Source of the DNA: JAYWAM01 sp043782425
GTDB taxonomy: Bacteria; Pseudomonadota; Gammaproteobacteria; Burkholderiales; Usitatibacteraceae
NCBI GenBank assembly: GCA_043782425.1
Contig: JAYWAM010000278.1
Span: 1-10,717, forward strand
DNA length: 10,717 bases
Reading direction: 5' to 3'
Shown here piece by piece: positions 1-8,174 of the stretch (position 1 is its first letter; each line of letters begins with the position of its first letter). Under the pieces are notes generated by a model. That model searched no databases and was not told the origin of the DNA. It saw nothing but the letters and a program-made list of their open reading frames with translations. The position numbers and the translations under genes are program-made.

Positions 1-80
1 CTGGGACCCAGTCCACTACACGATCTGATTATTGTTTCAAAGTGATGTTGATGGGACTGGGTCCCAGCCTCCGCTGGGAC
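1..80. repeat. Pair of inverted REP-like palindromes (left one cut by the window edge)
   Basis: Bases 1-14 (CTGGGACCCAGTCC) are the exact reverse complement of bases 54-67, 39 bases apart. Each arm contains a self-complementary CTGGG-A/T-CCCAG unit (1-11 and 57-67). The right copy continues into a perfect 8-bp hairpin: GTCCCAGC (61-68), loop CTCC (69-72), GCTGGGAC (73-80). This layout, two head-to-head GC-rich palindromes just past the 3' end of an operon, is typical of REP/BIME-type intergenic repeats in Pseudomonadota. No T-run follows the stem on the minus strand, so it is not a classic intrinsic terminator, although it could stabilise the 3' end of the operon mRNA. The left copy presumably continues beyond base 1. 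Confidence 0.6.
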
Positions 81-153
81 GACGGGTTCTCTCATTACTC
101 ATCACAACTTTTATAGTTGAGGCCATTAATGCTCTAATGAAATGGAAATAGAA

Positions 154-2619
154 TTAGGCGGAATCACTTCCAGTTTCTACAGCAAGTTGTTTTACATCGA
201 CTCCGCCCCGAGGGCTGGCGTGCGCAAAGCCTGCCGCGACCTCCAGCAAATCCTCGACCCGGCTATGGCGAACGGTATAACCTGAAGGATGCAGATCCTC
301 AACCGCTCGTAAAAAACGCTGGTGAGCCGTGTCGTCGCCGAACATAACCAGGGATTTCGGGCGGCGTAGCAACATAGGAAGCGAGTCCGGGGGAAATAAG
401 CGCAGCCATTCAACATCGCTGTCAGCCTGAACTTCCATACGAAAATCCGCCAAGAATTGGGTTTGCAATTTTTCTGGACTTCCTTCAGCGCAAATAGCGC
501 CGCCCGCGAGTAACAGCACCCGATCTGCGAGCTTAAGCATCCTCTCGTCATGACTAACCAGCAGCACTCCCGCGCCCCTGGCAGCCCGACTAAGAAGGAG
601 CTTCGGCAAACTGCGAGCAAACCACTCGTCCAAACTCAATGTGGGTTCATCGAGGAGCAATAGCTTTGCCTCGGGATGCAGCGCGATTAGCAGATTGACG
701 CGCTGGCGCTGACCGGTAGACAAGCTGCCGTATGACTGCGAAGAAAATTCTGTGATGCCAAACTGGTTTACCAATTCGCGGTCTACTTGGCCGTAGGCGG
801 CACCCACCAAAGCGAGAACCTCCTTGACCTTAAAATCTCTATCAAATAATGATCGCTGCAAACTCGCGCCTAGAGCTTTGCGCACTTCGGGCCGACGACG
901 CCAATTGACAATCGTTTCAGAACACAACTCATGACGTTTCGCCGTAGACGCCGTCAAGCCCAGGCAAGCGTCAAGGCACACCGATTTGCCGGCGCCATTA
1001 GGTCCAAGTAAGCACACTATTTCTCCAGCCCTTACCACGAGCTTCTCCAAGCGCAGGCTAAAAGACTCGCTGATCTTCGCCTCCAATTCAACAATGAGCA
1101 GTAGTGGCGTGTCTCCAATGTTGACCGATGGTGTTTCCGTTGGCGTTTCCGTTAACAAGGCGGTTGACTGCTTATCGGCGGGGGAAGCAATAGGAGGCGC
1201 CGACACGAGCTTTGAAAGGATTCGATACGCAATTTCACCATGTGCATCCTTGCGAGTGGCTACCTTACGCAGCAAATCCAGGCCAGCCGCTAGATCACCC
1301 CCGAACTGAGGCGGTGTGTGAATCAAAAGGATAGCCAGTCCGATCAATGCATCAGGCTCATCGGCGTCGAGTCCGGTTGCGGCGTCGAACATTTCTTTTG
1401 CACGACCCGCTTTCATCGCCCGTTCAAAGACACTATCGCTGTAGCGAATCTGGCAGAGCAGTGCCCGCCCGAGTAACGCATAGCGAGAAGCAGAATCAGC
1501 ATAGGGCATGAAACTATCGGCGATTGCATTGAGTTCCTGCAACTGCTCTTTTTCCGGCTGTGGGCCTTGCTCAATCAATGCCGTAAGCATGCTTAGCTGC
1601 ATCTCGATACGCTGCGCGGCCGAGTAAGTTGTTGCCGCGGCAAAAGCAGGTGAGTGTGTAACAAATTCCTCCAAGCTCACCAAATCGTTGGCGGCGCGCG
1701 CCGCCAATACCTCTGCACTCGTTGGAAACCGCTCACTCGCGCGTGGCGTATGCTCGGCCATACGCGACGGAACAACAAGACGCGCTTCAAGCGCAGCAAC
1801 ATCGCAGCCGAGATAGCGTTTAAAACATTTATCCGCGTGACCCAAACCTGGGTCGGTGTAAATATCAGCGAACAGTTGTGACAATACCGGCGCGCCAAGT
1901 TCGGTGACGATTTGGTCGATCAACAACGCACCCTTGAGATAGACCGCCTGACGCTCCGGGCCATCAGTGAAATGACTTTCAAATTGCAGCGCACGGGAAA
2001 AAGACTCTCCTAAAAGATTGGTCAGACTCATATTCTGTGGGGACACCTGCGCCAGAGCAGATCGCGCGCTCTCCTGCCAGTGCTCCACCCTCGCGCCATA
2101 ACGCTCGAACCACGCAGCCCAACCTTCGTCCAGGAAACGATTACGTGACAGGAGGAAGGCATGCCCCATCTCGTGCCACAGAATGCGCAGCATACCTTCG
2201 TCAAATGGGCTATCAATAGGCAGACGGATTAGCGCGCAGCCGGGCAGGTCCCGGATAGTGAGGGCGAATTGCCCGAAAGTGGGCACCAGAACGAACACCA
2301 GCAAAGGACTTTCGCGCTCCAACATTTGCATCGCACCCGCGCGCGCGGACACCATTTGTTCCAGAGCTTCGGTCGGAAGCGCTTGCGATACGGCAGCAGC
2401 ATCCCGGACAAAAAACATCCCCTGGGACTCGGAAAGTTTTTTCGTTCCAGCCAGGATGTCGCGCAACAAGGGATAGACGGCTGCCCGGATCCCCAACTGC
2501 TCAAAGATCGCTATGCCCTTACGCGCCCGTTCCAAGTCGTTGTCGAGCACGGCGCGCAAAACGGCCTCAGTGATACGGGCAATATCGTAAGGGTTGCCGC
2601 CCTCAAGGAAGGCAGTCAC
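154..2619 (-). CDS. HExxH metallopeptidase / helical repeat / ABC ATPase fusion protein
   Basis: An 821-residue protein with no signal peptide or clear membrane segment, so probably cytoplasmic. Residues about 100-270 look like a peptidase MA-like zinc protease: HEMGH at 149-153 gives two histidine ligands and the catalytic Glu, and LDEGWAAWFE (163-172) supplies a likely third ligand, E165. Residues about 330-475 are helical and TPR-like (including a PPQFGGDLAAGLDLL segment near 436-450). From about 505 onward is a complete ABC ATPase: Walker A GPNGAGKS (539-546), Q-loop Gln near 588, signature LSTGQRQR (633-640), Walker B plus Glu LLLLDEPT (653-660), D-loop LSLD, H-loop SH (689-690). The start is GTG at 2617-2619, overlapping the upstream SagB-type stop as GTGA, so translation is probably coupled. 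It is the last gene of the operon. Inference: leader removal and/or energising export or self-protection. No partner permease lies next to it, and I know of no standard family with this domain order. Confidence 0.85.
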   Translation of the reverse strand: MTAFLEGGNPYDIARITEAVLRAVLDNDLERARKGIAIFEQLGIRAAVYPLLRDILAGTKKLSESQGMFFVRDAAAVSQALPTEALEQMVSARAGAMQMLERESPLLVFVLVPTFGQFALTIRDLPGCALIRLPIDSPFDEGMLRILWHEMGHAFLLSRNRFLDEGWAAWFERYGARVEHWQESARSALAQVSPQNMSLTNLLGESFSRALQFESHFTDGPERQAVYLKGALLIDQIVTELGAPVLSQLFADIYTDPGLGHADKCFKRYLGCDVAALEARLVVPSRMAEHTPRASERFPTSAEVLAARAANDLVSLEEFVTHSPAFAAATTYSAAQRIEMQLSMLTALIEQGPQPEKEQLQELNAIADSFMPYADSASRYALLGRALLCQIRYSDSVFERAMKAGRAKEMFDAATGLDADEPDALIGLAILLIHTPPQFGGDLAAGLDLLRKVATRKDAHGEIAYRILSKLVSAPPIASPADKQSTALLTETPTETPSVNIGDTPLLLIVELEAKISESFSLRLEKLVVRAGEIVCLLGPNGAGKSVCLDACLGLTASTAKRHELCSETIVNWRRRPEVRKALGASLQRSLFDRDFKVKEVLALVGAAYGQVDRELVNQFGITEFSSQSYGSLSTGQRQRVNLLIALHPEAKLLLLDEPTLSLDEWFARSLPKLLLSRAARGAGVLLVSHDERMLKLADRVLLLAGGAICAEGSPEKLQTQFLADFRMEVQADSDVEWLRLFPPDSLPMLLRRPKSLVMFGDDTAHQRFLRAVEDLHPSGYTVRHSRVEDLLEVAAGFAHASPRGGVDVKQLAVETGSDSA

Positions 2620-3506
2620 GAAGCTTCTTGTAGAGAAGAATTGCGGCCAATCAGCACGCAGACGATGGCCGACTCAGTCACGCCATCAATGCCCAGAAAA
2701 CGCTCCAGCTCGGCATCGTAGTATGAAGCCCACACCAAGCTTTGCAGCCCCAGCGCCGTCGCAGCAAGCTGTAGATTCTGGCACGCTGCGCCGGCTTCTA
2801 TCAAACTAAGCTTGTAACCGCGCAAGCCATACTTGGCCACGGAACGCTGGAATACTCCGGTAACAAACACCGCGAGCGCAGGGCGTAGATTCTCTTGCGG
2901 CGGGGCTGTGGAATATTGCTCAAATTCTGCCGGGTTAATCGGAGAACGCAACACCCGTAGTTGGTGTAGACGCGCATCATAGTGCGCAAGAGACGGCTTA
3001 ACGCCCTCCACGTTGATCAGTCCCATATAAAACTCAATCGGGTACAACCCACCCCCCGATGAATAAGGCCGAAAGTGTTGTACCTCTTCGGGCGCCGCAG
3101 TTGGCGACGCGGTACGATTGGCGGCAAGCGCCATCTTCAATACGCTCGCGATTTCATTCAGTGTTACAGGCTCAGTGAACTCACGGCTTGAGCGCCGTTC
3201 GCGCATCACCTCCACAGCCGCGCGTAGGGGAAGACTGGCCGCAGGCAGCGACAAGAGCGGGTAGACCGAATAATCCTTGAAACCTTGCAAGTGTTTACGA
3301 ATCACTCGCGGGTCCGTTAAGAACGCGTTGATCCGCCTACCAATACCACTCATCGTCTGGCGGAAGTATTTCGCGTTCTCATTGTATATTTCATAAAGGC
3401 TATCAATCTCAGCAGTTCCGCATTCGTAGCTGGCAGGAATTTGCTCTGCTTGCGTAAACGGCAAGAACGTATCGTCTGGCGTATTGGTGTGCATTGGTGT
3501 ACTCAT
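2616..3506 (-). CDS. SagB-type FMN-dependent azoline dehydrogenase (LAP B protein)
   Basis: A 296-residue nitroreductase-fold flavoenzyme of the SagB/ThcOx group, which uses FMN to oxidise peptide thiazolines and oxazolines to thiazoles and oxazoles. Visible motifs: an Arg-rich FMN-phosphate segment RERRSSREF (102-110), the SagB-like RPYSSGGGLYPIEFY (146-160), KYGLRGYK (225-232) and EAGAACQNLQLAATALGL (237-254). The adjacent K225-Y226 pair sits where characterised SagB homologues carry their catalytic Lys-Tyr, by family knowledge and not by alignment here. Residues 1-90 form an N-terminal extension of the kind common in this group. The ATG at 3504-3506 lies 11 bases after the YcaO stop with only a weak ribosome site, suggesting coupling; the 3' end overlaps the next gene by 4 bases. 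Its presence predicts that at least some heterocycles in the product are aromatic. Confidence 0.9.
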   Translation of the reverse strand: MSTPMHTNTPDDTFLPFTQAEQIPASYECGTAEIDSLYEIYNENAKYFRQTMSGIGRRINAFLTDPRVIRKHLQGFKDYSVYPLLSLPAASLPLRAAVEVMRERRSSREFTEPVTLNEIASVLKMALAANRTASPTAAPEEVQHFRPYSSGGGLYPIEFYMGLINVEGVKPSLAHYDARLHQLRVLRSPINPAEFEQYSTAPPQENLRPALAVFVTGVFQRSVAKYGLRGYKLSLIEAGAACQNLQLAATALGLQSLVWASYYDAELERFLGIDGVTESAIVCVLIGRNSSLQEAS

Positions 3507-3517
3507 TCAAGGCAACA

Positions 3518-4876
3518 TTAAGGAAATGGGTGGGGATGGGGATTAAGCTCTGTCGGAATCGGATGGCCCCAGAATTGTGCAAGCTCCACGAGCCGCCGAC
3601 GATCATGCGGCAGCCAAGCCGGATCTCCGAAATAGAGCGGCTGCGTGCGACTGACAAATACCTTCACCACCGCAAGCCCCAAAGCCTCGATGTCGCAAGG
3701 CGTGACATTGACCATATAAATGTCGCGTCCACTGGCAATGATACGTGCGGCCAGCGCAGAAACGTCAGTCAAGCCGAGGGCGGCGTGTACTTCGCTGGCT
3801 GTAACCTGGTTCGGCGAGTCGAGAAGAAAATCGAGATGCGCTCGCTTCTCTGCGCGCAGATAGTAGGCCACATGCAGCTTGCCGTTAGCCGATGATCCTG
3901 GATGATCCAGCGGATTATCGAGGAGCCTTTGCGTTGCTTCAAAGCGGCGGGACCAACACCAGGTGTGGCAAGCCTCAATGATCGCTTTTTCACATGCCTG
4001 CGCAAGGGAAAACCCCGTTGCTGCACCGAAAGTAATACTCCCATCGGTCACACCTTGAACGGCCGCCAGAACCGTGGGCGCCAGGAAATCGCTGGGAAGG
4101 TAATATGTCAAAATGCGATAAGGATGAATTCCTTCGCACAACCCGCGAACGCCAGGGTCAAGGGTATCCATAAAGACCGGATCAAGTATGAGGCGCGGCG
4201 CGGGCCAGCGTAGCATCCACATCGTCATAAAGACGTCCCGTTCGATCACTTCTCGCAGACCCGTCGCCATCGCCGCATCCGCATCGGGGCCACAAGCGAG
4301 ACCGGTGCTCATGGTAGGCCCCAACTCCTCAGCTTGATCCTGGATATTCAGGCCAAAAAAGACGCTTTGCGCCGGCAACAATATTCCCCGCTTATCGCTC
4401 CAACGCTGAACTGGCATCCAGTCAATGATTCGATCAGTCTTTGGCGCAAAAAAGGGAAAGCCTGGAACCTCATATTGGTCGGCGCTATAAGCGATAAATT
4501 CGCTATAGGGTACTGCACGAGTATTGAGTTTCGACTGGGATTCCCGGATAAAACGGCTGGCATCGTAAATGCCACCAGCATAGCGCTCGATCGCCTCTCC
4601 CAATGCCGACCATAGCGCGTTCTCGCGCGTCAACGCCGCGCCGCTGCCGGCTGCGTTGTAAACGGAAGCTGAAGCCAGTACCGGGGTGTTCTCGCAGAAA
4701 TACCGGCAGTCAGTTACCAGCGCAGAAGCGATATGTAGGGCGGGAAACTCCGGCCTCGCCGGATTCTCAACAAGTATGCGCACAATTCCGGACTGTGAAT
4801 TGACGACTGATCGATAGATCTCAGGCAGAGACAAGCGTCGCTTATTAGAGGCCGTAAAGGATTCCCTGTTTGTCAT
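3518..4876 (-). CDS. YcaO-domain azoline-forming cyclodehydratase (LAP D protein)
   Basis: A 452-residue YcaO enzyme. The family uses ATP to phosphorylate the backbone amide oxygen and drive cyclisation of Cys, Ser or Thr onto the preceding carbonyl. Nucleotide/Mg-binding motifs are visible: SALGEAIER (90-98), STGLACG (190-196) and GLREVIERD (206-214). The protein ends in NPHPHPFP, which contains the PxPxP tail found in azoline-forming YcaO proteins that work with a C-protein partner; this tail reaches towards the active site and argues against a thioamide-forming or RimO-type YcaO. The start ATG at 4874-4876 is preceded by a GGGTGA-like ribosome site and lies 19 bases after the barrel gene. 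Its partner C protein is encoded six genes upstream in the same operon, so the two halves of the synthetase are split by the export genes. Confidence 0.95.
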   Translation of the reverse strand: MTNRESFTASNKRRLSLPEIYRSVVNSQSGIVRILVENPARPEFPALHIASALVTDCRYFCENTPVLASASVYNAAGSGAALTRENALWSALGEAIERYAGGIYDASRFIRESQSKLNTRAVPYSEFIAYSADQYEVPGFPFFAPKTDRIIDWMPVQRWSDKRGILLPAQSVFFGLNIQDQAEELGPTMSTGLACGPDADAAMATGLREVIERDVFMTMWMLRWPAPRLILDPVFMDTLDPGVRGLCEGIHPYRILTYYLPSDFLAPTVLAAVQGVTDGSITFGAATGFSLAQACEKAIIEACHTWCWSRRFEATQRLLDNPLDHPGSSANGKLHVAYYLRAEKRAHLDFLLDSPNQVTASEVHAALGLTDVSALAARIIASGRDIYMVNVTPCDIEALGLAVVKVFVSRTQPLYFGDPAWLPHDRRRLVELAQFWGHPIPTELNPHPHPFP

Positions 4877-4895
4877 GGTTGCTCACCCAATCTTT

Positions 4896-6176
4896 TCAAA
4901 AATTAGCATACGCGATAAAGCTCCAGGCGCTTCGCTGCGGACTCAGCCGGTATTCGCTGTCCTGCCGCCCCGCAAAAAAGCTCGCGCCAATCGATAGCCG
5001 CGCTGTCTTGGAAAGCCGATAGTCGACGTTCATTAACGTAAGATGAGATCGATCATCAGCGTTGATCACTGCATTGACTGAGCCCGACCAGTCGCCCTGC
5101 TTTGCGCTCATACTCAAGAGCGCGTAATTGCGCCGGGCGCCCGACGTCAGCGTTTGCAGATCCCATAACAAATTACCGGCGATAGCAGCAGCGGGCACGC
5201 CAAACTCAGCGCCGCGTTGGTGAAAGCGCGTCAGCGCAAGCCAGCGTCGCCATTCTTCATCGGACAATCCGTTGCGGTCATGCGCCCATTCTGTGCGTAA
5301 TTCCAGCCAGTCAGTGATATTCCATGTGGCGCCGAGCAGCCACTGCGGATAGATGCTGTTGTCGTTGCGTCGTAAATAGGGGTCAGTGCGCCAGAACATG
5401 TAAGGTTCGCTAAGCCCTGCATGCACGCTACGGGCGCTGCCGCGTTGCACATACGCCGACGCGTACCAGCCGACACGCTCGCCCAGCGTTGACGTCATTG
5501 TCGCGCCCAGACCGCTACGCTGTCCGTCAGCATGGCGGAGAATGGCAGCGAAAGCCAGATTATCGTGCTGCCCGCTAATGCGTAACGCCGCCTGGCGCGG
5601 CACGCGAGTTGCCTGCGGGCTATTGCGCTGACTGTCCTGCGCGCCGCTGACCACGGCACTGACGGACCAGTTTTGTCCGGCATCGCAACTTAGCAGTAAA
5701 AGCGGCACTCCTTCAACGCGGCCCTCGATGTCATTGAGATCGTTCAAGACAGGTAGCGTCTGGAAGAATCCGACAGGTTGGCGCAAATAACCTACATCCC
5801 AGAACAACACCCTCTTCCCAACCGATGACGAGCAATATTCCCCCAGTGTGAACACGCGGTTCAACTCATTCAACCTGAAATCACTGCTGGTTTTAGACGA
5901 GTCTTGTTTAACCTGCGCCCTGATCGATGCCCGCCAGGTTATTTTTGCGATCTCGCCCCGCGCCACCACACCAAACGTGTCGGCGCGGCTGGAAAAACCG
6001 TTCTCGACCGTGGTGGGAAAGGGTTCTTGCCTATAGCTTGTCGAGTCGAAGCGCAGATAAGACGTCACTTCGGTCAATACGGGCGCATCGGCGACCGGCA
6101 CATCGTCGAGAGGCGTTTCAGCATAAGCCCCACTTGCCAGCGCCAAACCTGCGGCCACTAACAGCAGTACTTTCAC
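4896..6176 (-). CDS. Outer-membrane beta-barrel protein (porin-like)
   Basis: A 426-residue protein with a clean Sec signal peptide, cleaved at about AYA|E (residue 19). The mature part is rich in alternating polar/hydrophobic, aromatic-bounded strands (for example ITWRASIRAQV, WSVSAVVSG, RLSIGASFFAG) and ends in SFIAYANF, whose terminal Phe fits the beta-signal recognised by the BAM machinery. Its size suits a barrel of roughly 14-18 strands; I cannot assign a Pfam family with certainty, though it resembles the barrels often encoded beside LolA-like proteins. The start is GTG (6174-6176), overlapping the LolA-like stop as GTGA, with a GGAAG ribosome site 7 bases upstream. Together with the LolA-like protein, the FtsX permease and the ATPase it would make a path from inner to outer membrane. 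Function as an exit channel for the modified peptide is inferred. Confidence 0.8.
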   Translation of the reverse strand: MKVLLLVAAGLALASGAYAETPLDDVPVADAPVLTEVTSYLRFDSTSYRQEPFPTTVENGFSSRADTFGVVARGEIAKITWRASIRAQVKQDSSKTSSDFRLNELNRVFTLGEYCSSSVGKRVLFWDVGYLRQPVGFFQTLPVLNDLNDIEGRVEGVPLLLLSCDAGQNWSVSAVVSGAQDSQRNSPQATRVPRQAALRISGQHDNLAFAAILRHADGQRSGLGATMTSTLGERVGWYASAYVQRGSARSVHAGLSEPYMFWRTDPYLRRNDNSIYPQWLLGATWNITDWLELRTEWAHDRNGLSDEEWRRWLALTRFHQRGAEFGVPAAAIAGNLLWDLQTLTSGARRNYALLSMSAKQGDWSGSVNAVINADDRSHLTLMNVDYRLSKTARLSIGASFFAGRQDSEYRLSPQRSAWSFIAYANF

Positions 6177-6949
6177 GGTCCAACTTCCAGACTTCTCAAG
6201 CTGAAGGTCGAGGGCGGGAGCTTGACAAGGCTGAAACCGTTAACCTGGTACCGTGTTTCTTTTTGTGCGAGGCGGTCGATCTCATCGCTGAACCAGATGA
6301 CAGTAATCAGCTCGCGTCCATGCAGAAGCTTCGGCGGCTCGAAGCGCACTGTTTTCAGCAGACGACCACTCACCGAATACAACTCCGCGCGAACCGGGTT
6401 ATGATCGGCCACACGCACGAACAATTCAATGCGACCGTAGGTGCTCTCGATAGTTTTTGCGGTGAGGATCAAATGATGGTATTCATCGTTACCCACTCGG
6501 GTACGAGGCGGGCTTGCCGCCTGGGCTTCATATTCTTGCGCCCAACTCCCGCGAAAAACATCGCCGATACTCGCGCGCCCGACCAGCAACTGGCTCGGTG
6601 TCAGGCGAATGGGGCGACGGGTATTGGGAAAATACATCCACAGCCCTTCGGGAATGCTGAGTATCTTCTGGCCGCGTTCACCCGGATCCAACATATCCAT
6701 CAACACCCGGCCCTGGCCGTCGGCGCGCAGACGATAGCTTTTTTTTTGCAGTTCAACTGTACCTTTGTATTCGCTCAGCGCTATAGTCGATTCAGTGCTG
6801 CCTGCAATCTGTCGTAACTGGTCGGTGCGCTCGACCAGACGCTGCACCGATGGCGCCACATCCGCGCCCTGGACCGGCCAAGCGATCATCAGGCAGGCTA
6901 CGCAAAGAACCAGGCGCGTCACTGCGCCGTGCATGGTTTCATCCCGCAT
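6173..6949 (-). CDS. LolA-like outer membrane lipoprotein-sorting protein
   Basis: A 258-residue exported protein of the LolA-like superfamily (outer membrane lipoprotein-sorting type, related to PF17131). A signal peptide ends near residue 28-29 (WPVQG|AD). The family hallmark is present: DPGERGQKIL (88-97) followed by LWMYFPNTRRPIRL (103-116) and a GRASIGD turn (124-130). Such proteins have a half-barrel fold that holds acyl chains or other hydrophobic ligands while crossing the periplasm. Two starts are possible: ATG at 6947-6949, overlapping the permease stop by 11 bases, or ATG at 6932-6934 (Met6), which has a GGGATG site 5 bases upstream and gives a more ordinary signal peptide; the second may be the true one. 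The gene contains a run of nine A residues on the coding strand (6739-6747). Its place between permease and barrel suggests a periplasmic carrier. Confidence 0.85.
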   Translation of the reverse strand: MRDETMHGAVTRLVLCVACLMIAWPVQGADVAPSVQRLVERTDQLRQIAGSTESTIALSEYKGTVELQKKSYRLRADGQGRVLMDMLDPGERGQKILSIPEGLWMYFPNTRRPIRLTPSQLLVGRASIGDVFRGSWAQEYEAQAASPPRTRVGNDEYHHLILTAKTIESTYGRIELFVRVADHNPVRAELYSVSGRLLKTVRFEPPKLLHGRELITVIWFSDEIDRLAQKETRYQVNGFSLVKLPPSTFSLRSLEVGP

Positions 6950-8174
6950 TCAATGCATCCAGCACTTGCAGCCGCGTGACGTGGCGGCTGGCGAACCACG
7001 CAGCGAGTCCACCCAGGAGCGACATCACAAGCAACGCGGCCACGATGAATCGCCAATCCCAGGCAATCACCAGAGCATTTCCTAGCGTTCGGCCCGGCGG
7101 CGGCGGCGTAGTGATGCCGCTAAATCTGATCGCCGTGCTGATTAAAAAACTTAGCAGCCCGCCTGCAGCGCCCCCCAGCGCGCCGAGCAGGCTTCCTTCG
7201 AGGATGAATAAGCCACGCACCCAACGCGCCGGTATCCCCACGGCGCGCATCGTGCCGATCTCACGCGAGCGCTCAAAGACATTCATCATGATCGTATTCA
7301 GCACTGCCATGAAGATCAACAGCAGGATGATGACGCCGAGTACCGAGAATAGATCGCGGTACATGCGCACGATTTGATCGTAAATCGGAGCCAGTTCCTG
7401 CCAGTTTTTTGTTTGCAGTTCAGGGAAACGTTGATTAATGGTTTGTCTTAGCGCTTGCTCGGCATCGGGCTCACGCAATAACACGGCATAGCGCGACACT
7501 TTGTCGCTACGCATCAGCTCCTGCGTTGCGCGAAGGGGCATAAAGAGAACAAAACTATCTTGCTCGGCTGATCCGGTTTGCAGCGTACCGGCGAGCTTGA
7601 CATCGACCGCGTTTACGCTGCCCGTGGCGGCCGCAACCAGCAATGTCAATGTGTCGCCGATGCGCGCATTTAACTTCTCGGCCAGACGGCGCCCGAGCAG
7701 CACGCTGAAGCGCTCGGCCGGGGCAGCGGGCAAAAACTCTCCGGCTTCAATAGAGAAGCCGCGACCGAAGGCGGACCACTCGGCGCTCGGTTCCACCCCG
7801 GTGCCGGTAAAGATCTCGCTGCGCTCGCCATTGGAGATCAATCCCTGAAACAAAAGTCGCGGGACAATGCGCCGCACTCTGGCATCCTCATCAACCAGTT
7901 GCGCGAGCGCAATGCCCTGCGCCGGGGTCAGAGCATACTCAAGCGGACGCATTGCATGGTCGGCGAACTCGTCGGCTTGCGCGATCTGTAGATGACCAGT
8001 CCCGCCCTGAATAATTCCAAACTTGATGCCCGCAAAAGACGCCGCCATGTAGCCCAGCGACAACAACAGCGCGAGCGCGCCCACAGCGATGAGCAATATG
8101 GTCAACAGGCTGCGCCGCCGGTTGCGGCGGATGTTGCGCCAAGCCAGCGCGGCCCAGAGCGTCAGCCCAGACAT
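6939..8174 (-). CDS. FtsX/MacB-type ABC transporter permease (LolC/E-like)
   Basis: A 411-residue inner-membrane permease with the four-helix plan of the type VII ABC (MacB/LolCDE) superfamily: helix 1 at about 24-46 after a basic WRNIRRNRRRSLLT segment, a large periplasmic domain (about 50-270), and helices at about 274-296, 323-347 and 376-396. ERSREIGTMRAVG (301-313) is the typical cytoplasmic coupling stretch that meets the ATPase. These transporters do not usually move substrate through the membrane; they use ATP to work periplasmic parts, extruding peptides or lipoproteins from the outer leaflet. The gene overlaps the ATPase gene by 13 bases. A single permease gene implies a homodimer, unlike LolC plus LolE. 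A substrate of modified peptide or lipid-like molecule is inferred from context. Confidence 0.9.
   Translation of the reverse strand: MSGLTLWAALAWRNIRRNRRRSLLTILLIAVGALALLLSLGYMAASFAGIKFGIIQGGTGHLQIAQADEFADHAMRPLEYALTPAQGIALAQLVDEDARVRRIVPRLLFQGLISNGERSEIFTGTGVEPSAEWSAFGRGFSIEAGEFLPAAPAERFSVLLGRRLAEKLNARIGDTLTLLVAAATGSVNAVDVKLAGTLQTGSAEQDSFVLFMPLRATQELMRSDKVSRYAVLLREPDAEQALRQTINQRFPELQTKNWQELAPIYDQIVRMYRDLFSVLGVIILLLIFMAVLNTIMMNVFERSREIGTMRAVGIPARWVRGLFILEGSLLGALGGAAGGLLSFLISTAIRFSGITTPPPPGRTLGNALVIAWDWRFIVAALLVMSLLGGLAAWFASRHVTRLQVLDALNAG

Noticed and set aside
61..80. Hairpin as an intrinsic terminator of the operon
   Set aside because: On the minus strand the stem is followed by CCAGTCCC instead of a T-run; the REP-like repeat reading fits better.
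105..139. Small hairpins CAACT/AGTTG and CATTA/TAATG downstream of the last gene
   Set aside because: Only 5-bp AT-rich stems; expected by chance.
3518..4876. YcaO as a thioamide-forming enzyme or RimO-associated YcaO
   Set aside because: The PxPxP C-terminus, the C-protein partner, the SagB-type dehydrogenase and the Cys/Ser/Thr-rich core all point to azoline formation; no TfuA-like partner is present.
5927..6817. Plus-strand open frame of 296 codons
   Set aside because: It is antisense to the barrel and LolA-like genes, with an Arg/His/Pro-rich, domain-free translation typical of a shadow frame in GC-rich DNA.
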